64,000 nt of DNA, taken from contig QXEO01001032.1 of assembly GCA_007115705.1 (NCBI GenBank), positions 310,001 to 374,000 of the forward strand, read 5' to 3'. This DNA is from Dactylis glomerata (taxonomy: Eukaryota > Streptophyta > Magnoliopsida > Poales > Poaceae). The position numbers were made by a program, and so were the translations under genes. Position 1 is the first letter of the stretch. Each line of letters starts with the position of its first letter. Shown piece by piece: positions 1 through 11,256 of this stretch. The notes under the pieces are model-generated. The model was not told the origin of the DNA and made no database searches. It was given only the letters and a program-made list of their open reading frames with translations.

Positions 1-105
1 AATCCAAAGAGAAATCATAATCCTTGTCTCTAATATTTATGGGAGAAGCAGCAAACTTAGGATCAGGAGACAAATTATATCTGACAGAACGTCTTGCAAG
101 AAGTT
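1..105 (-). pseudogene. Truncated gag fragment, tail of an upstream repeat unit
   Basis: This stretch is identical to 17307-17411 and matches 34619-34723, which lies inside the gag reading frame of the complete minus-strand retrotransposon. At base 105/106 the gag sequence stops and unrelated sequence begins (AAGAAGTT|GTAGATTCG). The same join recurs at 17411/17412, whereas at 34723 gag continues normally. The window therefore opens inside another truncated copy of the element. It carries no start or functional domain and cannot be expressed as a protein on its own. Confidence 0.85.
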
Positions 106-1186
106 GTAGATTCGTAAAAGGAAAAGTTGCTATAATCGAGTTGTATCAACACATCCAAACTACGATCCAGGAAAAGATTTTAACTACTGATCCTACTCAT
201 GAAACTTGAACGACCACCTTCGCGTGCAAAAGGACGGCACAACAGATATCTTGGGGCAGCACAACTCTCCATCGAAGGCTGCCATTGGTATGCATTTGCT
301 CAGAAAGCAGCACGGGAAACATAGCGAGGTGCACCCGCCAGACGAACGACGGGAGAACTTAGGTTAATGATTAATTTTTCTTAGTTGGTATGGGAGAGAT
401 AAGAAAAAGAAAGCTTTAAAATAGTACATAACTAACATGGAAGCAGACTGAGACTTAGCCGCTGATATTCTCCAAGCAAAACAGATCTAAAAATTGCTTT
501 CCTAGGACGGCACAGGCGTGCCCAACGTAAACTCAGGATTGCATGTGAGTCAAGTTCAAAAACGTATGGCTTTAAAATTTCTTTCTTACGTGCTAATCGG
601 ATACGGTTTTATTTTTTTTAGGAAAGTCTAGCTACCTGACCAAATTTAATCACAAAGTTATGTGTCAGGTACCCTATATGTACACATTTATTGTTATACG
701 TAACATCTTATTTTGTTTTAATCTCAGCCATAAAAATTAAAATCAACAAAGCACATAATTTAGAACTATGTGGATTAACGTGGTGTCTCTATTTTAGCAT
801 TCTGTATTGTGCTTTTAGTATATAGTAGATAGATAGATAGATAGATAGATAGATTTGTATAGTAAGGGGAGCCTTAGGAGAGGGAGCTCGAGTGAGCAAC
901 CAGATCAGAAGGAGGACTGAACATTACACATGTGCTAATTAGGATTATATGTTAGCAGCAGCCAAGTAGATTAGGAGTGTGCATTGAGGTAATGATTTTC
1001 ACCAATTTATTAGTCTCCTTTCAATTTTGGTATCTTTATTCTCTGCTCATTCTGCTTTGATTCTTTTAGATTGGGGAAGTGCAAGGAGTCAAGTTTCTTT
1101 CACTTGAAGGTTTCCGAAAATAGTTATTCATCAGGTTGAATCCCTACTCAAGTCCAGCGTGTTTATATGCTGTAATGCTGGGGGCA
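106..1186. other. Unassigned AT-rich sequence with a (TAGA)n microsatellite
   Basis: No open frame or known element terminus is visible. A TAGA microsatellite of about seven repeats lies at 826-854. The same DNA is at 17412-18491 in unit 2, with the microsatellite at 18131-18159 and of equal length. Confidence 0.6.
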
Positions 1187-2380
1187 CACTATAGCACGCA
1201 GTCAAGGTGCCCTAAACCCTAAACCCTACTAAGCACGCAGTCAAGGTGTCGACGGCCGGCGGCCATCGGCACAGCCAAAAAAGCCGTCGGCATAGGCTAT
1301 GCCGACGGTGGCCGTCGGCACAAGGCCGTCGGGCTAGACAGGCGTCGGCATAGCCAAAAAGACCGTCGGTATAGACATGCCGTCGGCACAGAAGGCTAGG
1401 CCGACGGCTAGGCCGTCGCCATAGGTAATTATATTTTTCATTTATTTTTTCATTTTTTCAAAAAATTTAAAATATTTGAATTGTTTGATCAACGAATAAC
1501 ACTAGGATATCTTTATCTCTAAGCACAGTTAATTTTAGCTCAAATCTCTTACTCCTAATCAGACTTCCCGGTCGGTCTCCCATCCTTAGACTACTCTAGC
1601 TCTAGCACGCTTAACTTCTTTGTTCCTTCCTATTGAGCTTCCGAGAAAGATGTTATACCTTATTGATAATAGTATTATATCAATCCTATTAACCCTTAGG
1701 CATGATGTCACACGCCTTTATGTTTTGAATTCCAAAAAATTATTTAATTAAAGAAAACGAATAAATAATAATAGTGAATTCAAATAACATTAAAAAAATT
1801 AATTTATTTTCTTTTTTCCATTTAATATTGGATAATCCATATTTACAAATCCATAAATCGTATTTCGATAAATAATATATCTAAATTGATCAGAAAAATG
1901 AGAGGAATCTAAATATGACATCCAACTACTTTCTTCTTCAAAAAACGCAAGGAACAAAAACGCTATGTATCAGCCTAGTATGAAATTAGGACCATGTTTT
2001 AGGAGCAAATAAATCTAGCAGCTTTCTTCTTAAAAAACGCAAGGAATATTAGTCCGATGTCACATAATTTATATAATTCTGATCTGAAACTTTTAATTGT
2101 AATTCGCAAAAAAAAATCTGGACTGTGCCGACGGCGGCCGTAGGCACAGCTCTGCCATGATTACAAATGAGTATTTTTTAAAAATCTGTGCCGACGGCCT
2201 AGCCGTCGGCATAGGTTGTGCCGACGGCGGCCGTCGGCACAACTCTGCCTATGCCGACGACAATCATGTGCCGACGGTGATCTAGCTTGCCTGCCTCATC
2301 CTCGTGTTGTGCCGACGGCCCCGACAAATTGCCGTCGGCACAGTTGCTGGCCGCCGGCCCCTTGTTTCTTTCCCGTAGTG
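1187..2380. mobile_element. Small non-autonomous CACTA transposon (unit 1)
   Basis: The right end reads TTTCCCGTAGTG, the inverse of a CACTACGGGAAA terminus, and the left end starts CACTA. Both are flanked by the 3-bp duplication GCA (1184-1186 and 2381-2383), as expected for CACTA superfamily elements. Subterminal regions at both ends carry many direct and inverted copies of GTGCCGACGGC/GCCGTCGGCAC, and GGCCGGCGGCC lies near each end. The 1.19 kb interior is AT-rich with no transposase, so it would depend on a transposase in trans. The left terminus matches the right poorly beyond CACTA and looks rearranged, so the left boundary is less certain. Confidence 0.72.
1193..1248. repeat. Telomere-like CCCTAAA tract between 17-bp direct repeats
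   Basis: AGCACGCAGTCAAGGTG occurs at 1193-1209 and again at 1232-1248. The gap holds about 2.5 units of the plant telomere repeat (CCCTAAA) at 1210-1229. The arrangement sits at the altered left end of the CACTA element and resembles a repair scar with telomeric filler. The same arrangement is present in unit 2 near 18498-18553. Confidence 0.7.
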
Positions 2381-2383
2381 GCA

Positions 2384-2846
2384 TGATATTGCGAATTTTG
2401 TCACTGCAGGGTGCAAGGATAATATGTGCAGTGAAAAAAGTTTCGTCGAAATTTTGGACGAAATTATTGAAATAAATGGTTTTTGGTCAGAGGCGAGAAA
2501 ATATCATTTTGTGCGAATATTTTCGTTCAAATTCAAATAAATCCGGAATACTCCACGTTAAAAGCAGTCAAGCAGAAAGAGCATTATCATTGCAAGAACG
2601 TACTAGTACTGTGGTTGTAGAAGGCCTGTGTTGTTGGCTGGTTGGTGCGGGAGTTCAATTCCTGGTCATCTGGATTTGTTTTTAGAATTTTTTTAAACTC
2701 TGGACTAGAAATTTGGTCAAAACTTTTGCAAAATTTCTACGAAATTTCGTTGTTTTCTCAAAATTCGTGAATCTCTCTAAGGAGCGATTTTTTTTTTGGA
2801 AAACGAAATACTAAACCCTGAATATGTGTATGTGAAGGATCCATGA
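2384..2846. other. AT-rich unassigned sequence
   Basis: Short open frames here have no recognisable domain. A GTTCAATTCC motif near 2653 resembles a tRNA B-box, but I could not find a well-spaced A-box, so I do not call a SINE. The second copy is near 19688-20151. Confidence 0.4.
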
Positions 2847-3110
2847 TGTGGAGTTTGTATTGAGAGAATACCGAGGCAAGCTAAATTGGTTCCTCATGGA
2901 GGCATCAACACACCAAGCATGCCACCCAACTAATATTGAAGAATAAATTGTGCTTTGGCTTCACAATCAGTTCCTTTTCTTGATAGAATTTCTGATTCTA
3001 TTGAATTGATGGTAACTCTGGAACAGAGGTATGATGAAGACTGGGAGGCTGGTAGCTTGAACGTGGCTGGGCTTGGTGGCGCAGAGTACTTTGCCGAAAG
3101 AAGGATCTGA
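2847..3110 (+). pseudogene. Coding-like remnant of unknown origin (unit 1)
   Basis: One frame reads about 28 sensible codons (2847-2930, including RIPRQAKLVPHGG), meets two stops at 2931-2939, then stays open for 56 codons to TGA at 3108-3110. The second part contains FLDRISDSIELM and VTLEQRYDEDWEAG. The acidic, mixed composition looks more like protein than random AT-rich DNA. I do not recognise the protein. Because frame is kept across both stops, point-mutational decay of a captured or transposon-derived exon is likely. No start codon or promoter is apparent. Confidence 0.4.
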
Positions 3111-4857
3111 ACTCCTGATAGTATTTATTATATATATTTCCTTATACTTTTGTTCTGTAATATTTCTCTAATCATGATGTTTGCAGATCTTGTATCCTAA
3201 GAAGTTTTTATTTGGTGTGATGAGTTTGACTAACTGAATGGGTATTATGTGTTTAGCTAAAAAAAAATTATGTATAGGGAAGAGATTGATTATATCATCA
3301 GGAGGGACGATGGTATTTCTTATTACCAGGTAGGCTGGTCCAAACGACTAAAATATATTGTCCTAGTATCATCAAATAAACATCTTCATTTTTTCCCTTA
3401 TAGGAAAATATGTACTTCCAGTTTATATCTATAGTTAAAGAGAACACATGGAAATTTAGTTGTGAGGCAAAAATCTTATCGAGGTTAGTTTCACTTATGT
3501 GAGCTCTTGGAGGTATTAAATCATCATTTTTTATTATGGTTGATGTGTAGGTGGTATCGAATATATATCAATGTGGTACAACATTATGGACTTACTAAGA
3601 CGATACAACCAAACAGTATAATGTGATTGCTGGAGATGAAAAAGGCAAAATTTTGTTCACCGAAGTTTTCTATTTTCTTTAAGGATATGTATTTCCTTTA
3701 CCATATATGGATTTATAGTTCATGGTTAGTGCATTTCTCCATCATGATAACATTCTTTTTAAATCTCTCTCTGTGTCATATGTAACAATGCTTCTAGGAT
3801 TCTCTAATTCTCATATACTGTACCATGATGCTAAAAAGCTCTCCGGAATGCATCAATAGCTAGGATAACAAAATGTATATATGTGTGTTATCCATACTGA
3901 GTAGGTTAGAGACAAGAATCGATGTGGTTGTGATACACAAAGTAATTAATATGCTAGCGCCATTGAGAGTACATATTACTAAATAATTTTCCCTGTAGTG
4001 TCTGTTCATTGGTTAATGCATTTTTCCCCATCTGCATGAGTAGGGGAAGATGGCAGCAGCTGCTCGCAAGGAAATGGTTCTAGGAGGCCGGGAGCAGCAT
4101 TGCCTTTGTATGGTATGGGGATTTAGCTGCAGCGGCCGACGCCACATACTCACCTTGTACTTGCAGCCAGAATACAATTGCTTTGGTGGTCCATCTCTGT
4201 ATGTCCACGCTAAGTGATGTTTTTTTTGGGGTAATGCTCCTTCCCCTATATCGCTTTTGTACCAGGATAATGGGAGGAGATAAGATCTCCATCAATCTTT
4301 GATTGTCATACCTTGCTAGAATAGTTGGATACTTCTTTTCATATGGTGCATCTTATGCATTGACTCAGGAATTAAAAGTTACAAACAATGTGCAGGGTGT
4401 ATTAAACTATTAATGGTTTTGGTTTTATCTCTTACTGTACTATATTTTCAGGATCTCTTATCTTGGCTATGCATTTGCTAGAAGTTAACAAATTTGATCC
4501 TATGAAAGCTATTTTATTGTTAATACAGCACGCTCCTTCGAGCATATGTGAGACTATGAGAGCTAAATATATTGTTTTCTAATCAGATAGATCGAAGTTA
4601 TCCTTTGTATTCATGGAACAATATAATTTTGCATGCGTGTTAGGTGGTTTTGGTTTTCATTATCTCTTTGAACATTTTTAGGATCTCTTATCTTGGTTGT
4701 AGTACATTTGCCAAAAATTACGCAATTATGGCACGTGCATTATATAGAAAGATGTTCCTTCAAGCATAAGTGAGCTTAGTGTATTATTTTCTGATTAGGT
4801 ACATCGAAGTTATTATTCCCTTCAAGGAATAACATGATTTGCATGTGAGCAGTAGAA
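3111..4857. other. AT-rich sequence without an identified gene
   Basis: Only short open frames occur. A stretch near 3268-3331 could be read as a short exon followed by a GT donor, but it has no support beyond that. GGATCTCTTATCTTGG occurs twice (near 4452 and 4681), suggesting an old internal duplication. The second copy is 20416-22161. Confidence 0.4.
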
Positions 4858-5127
4858 GACACTCTACAAACTGAAGCTATGGCACTCATCTAGGCGACCG
4901 TCGGTGCTGCTTTACCGGGCTGTCAAGGAGTGCAGATCGAGACAGACTACCTGGCCCTTAAGCATGCAGTCACCACTGATGCTTACAACATGGGGTGGCA
5001 TGGAGTGTTATTCTTAGAACTAAACACCCTGTTGTATTTTTTCCTATAATGCTTGTGTTGTAAAATGGTGCCCCAGGGCTTGTAGTACTGTAGCTCATGT
5101 TCTTGCTACCCATGAGTCGTGTGTAAG
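4858..5127 (+). pseudogene. RNase H-like (RVT_3 type) pseudogene (unit 1)
   Basis: Translation from 4858 gives TEAMAL, a stop, then VQIETDYLALKHAV, the pattern of plant RNase H-like domains found in LINE retrotransposons and related cellular proteins: an early glutamate helix followed by an E-T-D strand. After a frameshift near 5070 the sequence gives RACSTVAHVLATH, matching the C-terminal conserved stretch that ends in AH.LA. At least one internal stop and one frameshift make it non-functional. No reverse transcriptase domain is visible upstream, so this is only the 3' portion of the source gene. A LINE origin is likely but not proven. Confidence 0.65.
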
Positions 5128-6529
5128 TTCATAGATTTAGAGGAGGTGCAATTTGCAAGATGGAGCACAGTGCTTTCGACTATAATTATGTGGTGCATTA
5201 TAAAGATCAAGTTGGGACAATAAATACAACCAGAGAGAGTACATGAGTGAGCAATCTAGAATGTGCAAAATCGCATTGTCATTTATACACATCTCATTCT
5301 TCTAAACAGGTGATTGACATAGTTTTGCTAATTAGATCCAACGGTCATAACAGAATGCCTTCAAGGTGCCATGATAGCCAGACTAGTGGATCAATTTGTG
5401 AATACGATAGTATTATTCACCGGTTTATTCAGAGATAATTAGTTTGATTTTTGATTAATATTGATATGATGTTAATTATATCTATTATTGAATCACAGTT
5501 CAACCAAACTAATATTATAATATTTTACAAATTAAATGAATGTTCACTTAAATTGTGTTGATGTGATGAGGATGGTAATTTGTAAAACCATAGCAATGCA
5601 CGGGCATTCAACTAGTTATATTAAGTCACCGACACTTTTTTATCAGAGGGAGTAATATTCCTTCAACTAGCTTGAAGGCCCACGCAATCGCATGACTAGG
5701 AATGAGACTATTTGAATCACTATATTTACTAGTTGACTACCTGTGAGTTGCCACGGCCCCTATTTTTCTCGCATATATCTATAAAATACGTGCACAATTT
5801 CACATGCATGAAAAAGACAACCACAAGATACTCTAAAACTCATAATATTCCACCTCATATTAAGTATATATCAATAACCAATATAATTTGACATTGTTGG
5901 AATATAAAATAAGAACTCAACTAATTATTTTTGTTAACTAATATTTGATGCTGTTTAGATATTATCATACAAGTGTTAGGATATTGCCTCGTGCTTTATT
6001 TTCATGGTACTTGAGCAAGTGTATCAAAAAAATCCTCAGCTCGTAACCATCCTGCATAACAACATTTGTCAATAGCATGAATATTTCATGTGGAAAAAAT
6101 AAATATGCAACCTATAATACTCAATGTGCCTACTTGAATGAACCAAACGCATAGCTGATGGAACTGGCAGCAAAACAATACTCGCCAAGAAGTTTGGAAA
6201 TAGTTTTAATCGGGACCTAGGTTTTATTTAATTTAGCGCCGGTTAACTCAAACTTCTTCTAACATTACATACCATTTTTATCTGCCAAAATTGACATTTA
6301 AAACTAAATTATTGTCTATCAAAATTGTATAAGTATCTTACATATATACCCCCTCCGTCCAATTTTATAAGGCACGGAAGCAATTTTCCGACAGCACCAA
6401 AACCAGCGCAAAGTACCAAAATACCCCTGATTGATTCAGTTTCACATTAGAATTACAACAGAGGATCGCAACCGCACCTCCCTCCCGATCGCAACCTCAC
6501 CTTCCTCCCTCGCCGGCGGCCTATCGGGG
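5128..6529. other. AT-rich region with two MITE-like termini
   Basis: Positions 5625-5653 (GTCACCGACACTTTT...GAGGGAG) look like the right half of a Stowaway-type MITE. Positions 6350-6376 begin CCCCTCCGTCCAATTTTAT, a Stowaway/Mariner-like left end. Neither has a visible partner terminus, so both are called as fragments only. The rest holds nothing recognisable. The copy in unit 2 is 22432-23833. Confidence 0.4.
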
Positions 6530-7007
6530 ATATGGCACTCGGGGACGACCCATGAAGAAGATATTCCATACATGGAGACTTGCTTGGGGGGCACGGCGAC
6601 TGGATGGCCCATTATATGAGGCCTGGCGAGTGGAACACGAATCACAGAAGCGTAGCTAGGCCCAGTCGATTAGGTCAAAGACCGAGTCTCTAACAAACTC
6701 GGCCTAAATATCTGTAAACCCTAGCCCGACGACTGCTATATAAGCCAGGCTAGAGGGACATAGAGAGGATCCGCTCCATTATACACCCCATAAAAGCAGT
6801 CTTACGCCCAATGCTTGGACTCGCAACCCTTGTAACACCATCAATATCAATCTAGACAAGCAGGACGTAGGTCTTTACCCTACAGGGGCGAACCTGGGTA
6901 AAACCCTGTGTCTTGCAATCTTGATCCGCGGATGGCTACAATCTCCTTGCCCCATCCTTCTCCTTCGCTACCTCCGGTAGCATCTGCCGTGACCATTCCC
7001 ATGATAG
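6530..7007 (+). repeat. Right part of a gypsy-type 5' LTR (unit 1)
   Basis: The stretch has LTR features: a TATA box at 6737-6744 (TATATAAG), a C-rich leader, and the passage around CAAGCAGGACGTAGG that is common in the R/U5 region of grass LTRs. It ends just before a primer-binding-like TGGCACCCACCGTGGGG at 7008-7024, followed by gag. I could not find the LTR start; the left side appears truncated near 6530. The copy in unit 2 is 23834-24311. Confidence 0.6.
6737..6744 (+). promoter_or_regulatory. TATA box of the truncated gypsy LTR
   Basis: TATATAAG lies in a GC-richer context upstream of the leader and primer site. The identical site in unit 2 is at 24041-24048. Confidence 0.55.
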
Positions 7008-7024
7008 TGGCACCCACCGTGGGG
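7008..7024 (+). promoter_or_regulatory. Degenerate primer-binding site
   Basis: TGGCACCCACCGTGGGG resembles the TGGCGCC..CCGTGGGG primer site of several grass gypsy elements (compare 37741-37757) and stands between the LTR and gag. The copy in unit 2 is 24312-24328. Confidence 0.55.
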
Positions 7025-7171
7025 CACGGTTTGTATGGCCATAGATCCGCGGCGGGACCCATCATGTCGACTGACCGGCAATTCGCCACTGGCACGCTAG
7101 TCGCTCACGACTCCTGCTTCTACATCAAGCCGGCCAGCCTCCGCGCATGTCACATGTGCCTACATATTGCC

Positions 7172-7409
7172 AGTGGGTAGCATGAACATCTTCGTCGGCC
7201 TCACCGACACCATCGAGAAATTGGATGACTCAGCGCAAAACATGCGCATGACTCCGCTCCTTACTTAGGCGGAGTACGACCAAGCTCGATAGTGGGTAGC
7301 ATGAACATCTTCGTCGGCCTCACCGACACCATCGAGAAATTCGATGACTCAGCGCAAAACATGCGCATGACTCCGCTCCTTACTTAGGCGGAGTACGACC
7401 AAGCTCGAT
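7172..7409 (+). repeat. 119-bp tandem duplication inside gag
   Basis: The 119-bp segment 7172-7290 is repeated immediately at 7291-7409, differing by one base (TTGGATG versus TTCGATG). Because 119 is not a multiple of three it shifts the gag frame. Both copies also carry a TAG in the gag frame. The same duplication is in unit 2 at 24476-24594 and 24595-24713. Confidence 0.9.
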
Positions 7410-9070
7410 CGGCCACTCTCCCACTCTCGGGAGGGGGTTCGATCAAAGGCGACATCGACAACACTATCGAGTTCGACACACTCGCCGACGATGCTGACTC
7501 CATCGACCCTCCTTCCGGCAATGGATCTATCACTGCCACTTTGTTCGACGGCTCCATCACCCGCGTGCCATCTGACTGGTGCCGTGGAGACCTATCGGAA
7601 CCCTTGTCCTACTCGGAGTCCAAGTCCGAGAATGGGATCTGGGAGGAGCCTTGTGCCGTCCTCATGGCCGGCAGCGACCCACCGCCGCCACCACCAGATC
7701 CGTTCTCCACTCCAATCCACACCGACCTGCCGGTGTTAGAGGTTGAAGCTTCTCGCAAGACCCTTGAGGAGCCCAGGGTCAAAGAGCAGCGAGAGCGAGA
7801 AAAATTTCGCCTCGAAAAGCAGACCGCCACCGAGCTCTCAGAGTACCACCAGCGGAAGTGGAAGAAGAGACTAGCGGACGAGATGCCAGCATGCACTCTC
7901 AACTTCGACACCCCGTGCCAAGTCCAGATCTCTGACCCCTTGGAGGATGGATCTAGCCAACCGGCCACGGCTCTAGGTGCTACCACTCGCCCAATTGCTG
8001 GGGCGACTGCTGCCGGACCTTCCCAACCACCGCCCAACGCCAATCCTACCCTAGGCCAACCAAGAATATTCTTGGCCACGAGGGAGGTCGCCGAGAACAA
8101 CATGCTGCAAGAGACAACGCCGATGGACAATATCATCGCCTCTGCAGCGGCCCTCGCCAGCATCGACCCGACGGCTGACAACACCTTGGGGATCGCCTAC
8201 GCCAAAAACCAGCTGAACAAGTGCATCCAGCAGCAGGGGGACAGCTGCGACTCGCATGGGCGGGTGTACTCCCGGTCTTCCGGCAGCAGGGCGGCCTCCA
8301 CTGGCAATCGCACCATCATCGCTGCCGCCACAGCAGCACCGGCTGCCAACCTTCAAAACTACCCCCCGCCTGGGCAGGTGCAGCCGCAAGGCCAGCCGCG
8401 AAACGATCAGCCCGTGTACTCCTCCAATGAGCCGCCGCATCAACAATGCTACACCAACGATGGTCGGCATGTTGACCCGCACACCCACATCCTCAACAAA
8501 CAAGCATGGCACACACAACAGTTGTACGATCTGCAGCACACCCTCACCAACCGCGCCGAGCAATCCGGTTCGCTCACGCGTGTTGGGCCCTCATGTTTCA
8601 GACCAATGGTCCGAGGCAAGGTGTACCCGCTGAACTTCAAGGCTCCAAGGGAGGTCGAGAAGTACGACCCCAAGCAAGATCCCACCATCTGGATTGACTC
8701 GTACCTCAAGGCAATTGGAATCACCGGCCACACCGAGCTGGTGGCCACTCACTGCCTGTCATTGCTGGTGGACGATAGCACAAGGCAGTGGCTCAACACC
8801 CTCCCAAAGAACAGCATCGACTCCTAGGACGACATGCACTCGGAGTTCGTCAAGCACCTCCAGGACAACTACTTGCGCACCACCTCCATCGACAACCTCG
8901 AGAAGTGCGTCCAGCGGAGCAAGGAGTCCAGTCGCAAGTGGCTCCGCTGTTAGCAGGACACCTGGGTGTGCTCCTCCAGTGTACATCCCACCCTCGCCAT
9001 CAACATGTTCAAGCGTTGTTGTCGCTATGAGCCTCTGGTGGTCAAGTGTCGATGCTCTGGACCAAGGTGT
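7182..9070 (+). pseudogene. Decayed gypsy gag (unit 1)
   Basis: The longest open part, 7541-8827 (428 aa), has a proline-rich N-terminal part (PPPPPPDPFSTP), a basic/acidic helix-rich stretch (KEQREREKFRLEKQ), a Q/P-rich linker, and at about residues 360-425 the start of a retrotransposon gag domain (PLNFKAPREVEKYDP, then DPTIWIDSYLKAIG). The domain continues after a TAG at 8825-8827 (SEFVKHLQDNYLRT, then NLEKCVQRSKESS) up to another TAG near 8952. Both stops sit where tryptophan is plausible, so they look like G-to-A changes. The upstream part is frame-shifted by the 119-bp duplication. No protease or pol follows, so the protein would be non-functional. Confidence 0.75.
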
Positions 9071-9843
9071 CCCAGCGCCTGCTGCTTGGCCCGCTCCATG
9101 ATGGGAGAAGATAAGGACTCACCGCATGGTGGCCGGACCGAGGCACTATCGGACGGTCGACCACCGTTTCCCAGCAGCGAAGAGCCATCCGCAAGCCCAC
9201 TAGCAGGAAGAAGACGAAGGCATCCACTGTCTAGGATACATATAGCCAGGGCCATGTTGCTCATCCCCCGCAGAAGGTGGGAGAGAACCAGCTGAAAGCA
9301 GAGCAGGGGTGGAGGCACCAAGGGCATGGTGAAGGCGAGGGCTGCTCTTGCGGAAGAGCTTCTCGAAGTTGTCCGTAGAATTCCTTGACCGGCATCTTCA
9401 GAAGCTCTGTCATGGCGGCACCCCTTTGCCCTTTACCATTTCCTGGAAGGAGTCCAGGAACGATGCCCGCGGTGAGCCCACAGCAAGCTCTGCCCGAGAC
9501 AAACAGTCGGCAAGGCATTGCCGGGCACCAGGCAAGGCCCTTCTATTTGCTAGGAAGGAGGAGGAGAAGGTCTCTCCCCCTTGCAGTGAGGGAACCTTGC
9601 AAGCGAAGGCATCTCCCCTAGCCGGGAGAAAGTGGCATACAAAACAAGGCTCGAGACTTGTCCCAAAGGACAAGACCTCCGGGCGCGTGGCAAGCGAATC
9701 CCGTAGGGATCTCCCTGTCACCCCCAGGAGCGTGCATGGAGGACGCGCGGTGGAAGTCCACTGCGGTGGACTTGCAGAAGGCATCATTACCGCGGCAGTC
9801 GCGGTACTGACGGACAAGACCGGCTGGTCAAGACCCATTGATG
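9071..9843. other. Left part of the sequence that hosts the minus-strand element
   Basis: GC-rich sequence with no convincing coding frame. It ends TTGATGCAGCG at the insertion point, and its continuation is found at 36611 onward, where an LTR right half with TATA box and primer site follows. At least the last few hundred bases are therefore probably the left part of that LTR. The copy in unit 2 is 26375-27147. I could not place the LTR start. Confidence 0.45.
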
Positions 9844-9848
9844 CAGCG

Positions 9849-11243
9849 TGATGACCCACAAGTATAGGGGATCGCAATAGTCTTCGAGGGAAGTATTCCC
9901 CAAATTTATTGATTCGACACAAGGGGAGCCAAAGAATATATGTAAGCCTTAACAGATGAGTTGTCAATTCAGCTTCACCTGGAAACAGTCTTGCTCGCAG
10001 TGGTTTATCAGTAGCAACAATTTTATAGTGGTGACAGTAGTGAAACAGTAACAGGAGTAGTAAAATAGCAGCAGTAATAGTAACAGTTGTACACAGTAGA
10101 AACAAATACTGTAGGCATAGGGATGGATTACGGGCGTTGCATGGATAAAATAATTCATGAAATCAATGAGACATGGGCATTGCAGATAAATAATGATAAA
10201 GCATCTTAGTACAAACAATCATAGGCATGTGTTCCGTATATAGTCGTACGTGCTCACAAGGAGAAACTTGCACGGCATCTTTTGTCCTACCAGCCTGTTG
10301 CAGCAGGGCCTCAAGGGAAACTACTGGTAATTAAGGTACTCCTTTTAATAGAGCACCGGAGCAAAGCATTAGCACTCGGTGAACACATGTGATCCTCACA
10401 TCATAGCCATCCCCTCCGGTTATCCCAATTTCTGTCACTTTGGGGCCTCGGCTTCCGGACAACAATATGTGTATACAACTTGTAGGTAAGACCATAAACA
10501 ACAAGTATCATCATAGAAATAATAACATGTTCAGATCTGAAATCATGGCACTCGGGCCCAAAGTGACAAGCATTAAGCACAACAAGTTGCAACAATGTCA
10601 TAGGCACTAAATAAAGATACTAGGCACTATGCCCTATCAATCTCATATCAAATTACATGAACAATCTCATCCAATCCCTACCATCCCCTCACCTACAGCG
10701 GGGGAATTACTCACACATGGATGGGGGAGTCATGGATGGTCGATGGAGGAGCGTCGGTGATGATGGTGATGAAGATCTCCTCCGACTCCCCGTCCCAGCA
10801 GGGTGCCAGAACGGAGTTTCTGGTTCCGAATCGCGGTTTCTGATGGCGGCGGCGCAGCGGAAGTCTATCTGGGAAAACGCCCCCCTCCTCGATATTATGT
10901 CGTCAGAGGGTATATGTACGCGAGAGGGAAGGCCGAGAGGATGGCTGGAGCCTCCTCACGCCAGTGTGGCGCGGCCAGGGCTAGGCCGCGACCAGTGCGT
11001 GAGGGCCCCTTAGGCCTCCTTTCCCTCCTATCTTCTGGATCCGTGGGTCTTCTAGTGAAATAGGATTTTTGATGATTTTTCCCGAATTTTTACTGAAAGT
11101 TGGATTTCTGCACAAAAACGAGACACCAGAGTAATTCTGCTGAAAACAGCGTCAGTCCGTGTTAGTTGCATTCAAAACACACAAATTAGAGGAGAAACAA
11201 TAGCAAAAGTGTTCGGGAAAGTAGATACGTTTTGGACGTATCA
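9849..11243 (-). repeat. 3' LTR of Athila-type element (unit 1)
   Basis: On the minus strand this runs from TGATACGTCCAAAACGTATC to TGGGTCATCA, with TG...CA ends. It is preceded on that strand by a polypurine tract and followed by the target duplicate CAGCG (9844-9848). I noticed no difference from the unit 2 3' LTR at 27153-28547. A GC-rich hairpin lies at 10955-11003. Confidence 0.92.
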
Positions 11244-11256
11244 ACTCCCCCCAAGC
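11244..11256 (-). promoter_or_regulatory. Polypurine tract (unit 1)
   Basis: On the minus strand GCTTGGGGGGAGT directly abuts the LTR start, the expected position for plus-strand DNA priming. The identical tract in unit 2 is at 28548-28560. Confidence 0.85.

Noticed and set aside
2199..2384. Short frames at the CACTA right end
   Set aside because: They are translations of the GTGCCGACGGC subterminal repeats with no coding signal.
2620..2680. Possible tRNA gene or SINE (GTTCAATTCC B-box)
   Set aside because: No properly spaced A-box, no cloverleaf and no target duplicate could be found.
7609..8563. Minus-strand open frames of 191 and 170 codons
   Set aside because: They are antisense to the gag frame, which has GC-rich codons that suppress stops on the other strand. 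The gag translation shows a recognisable domain; these do not.
9410..10105. 231-codon minus-strand frame
   Set aside because: It crosses the boundary between the LTR and its flank (9848/9849), so it is an accidental frame.
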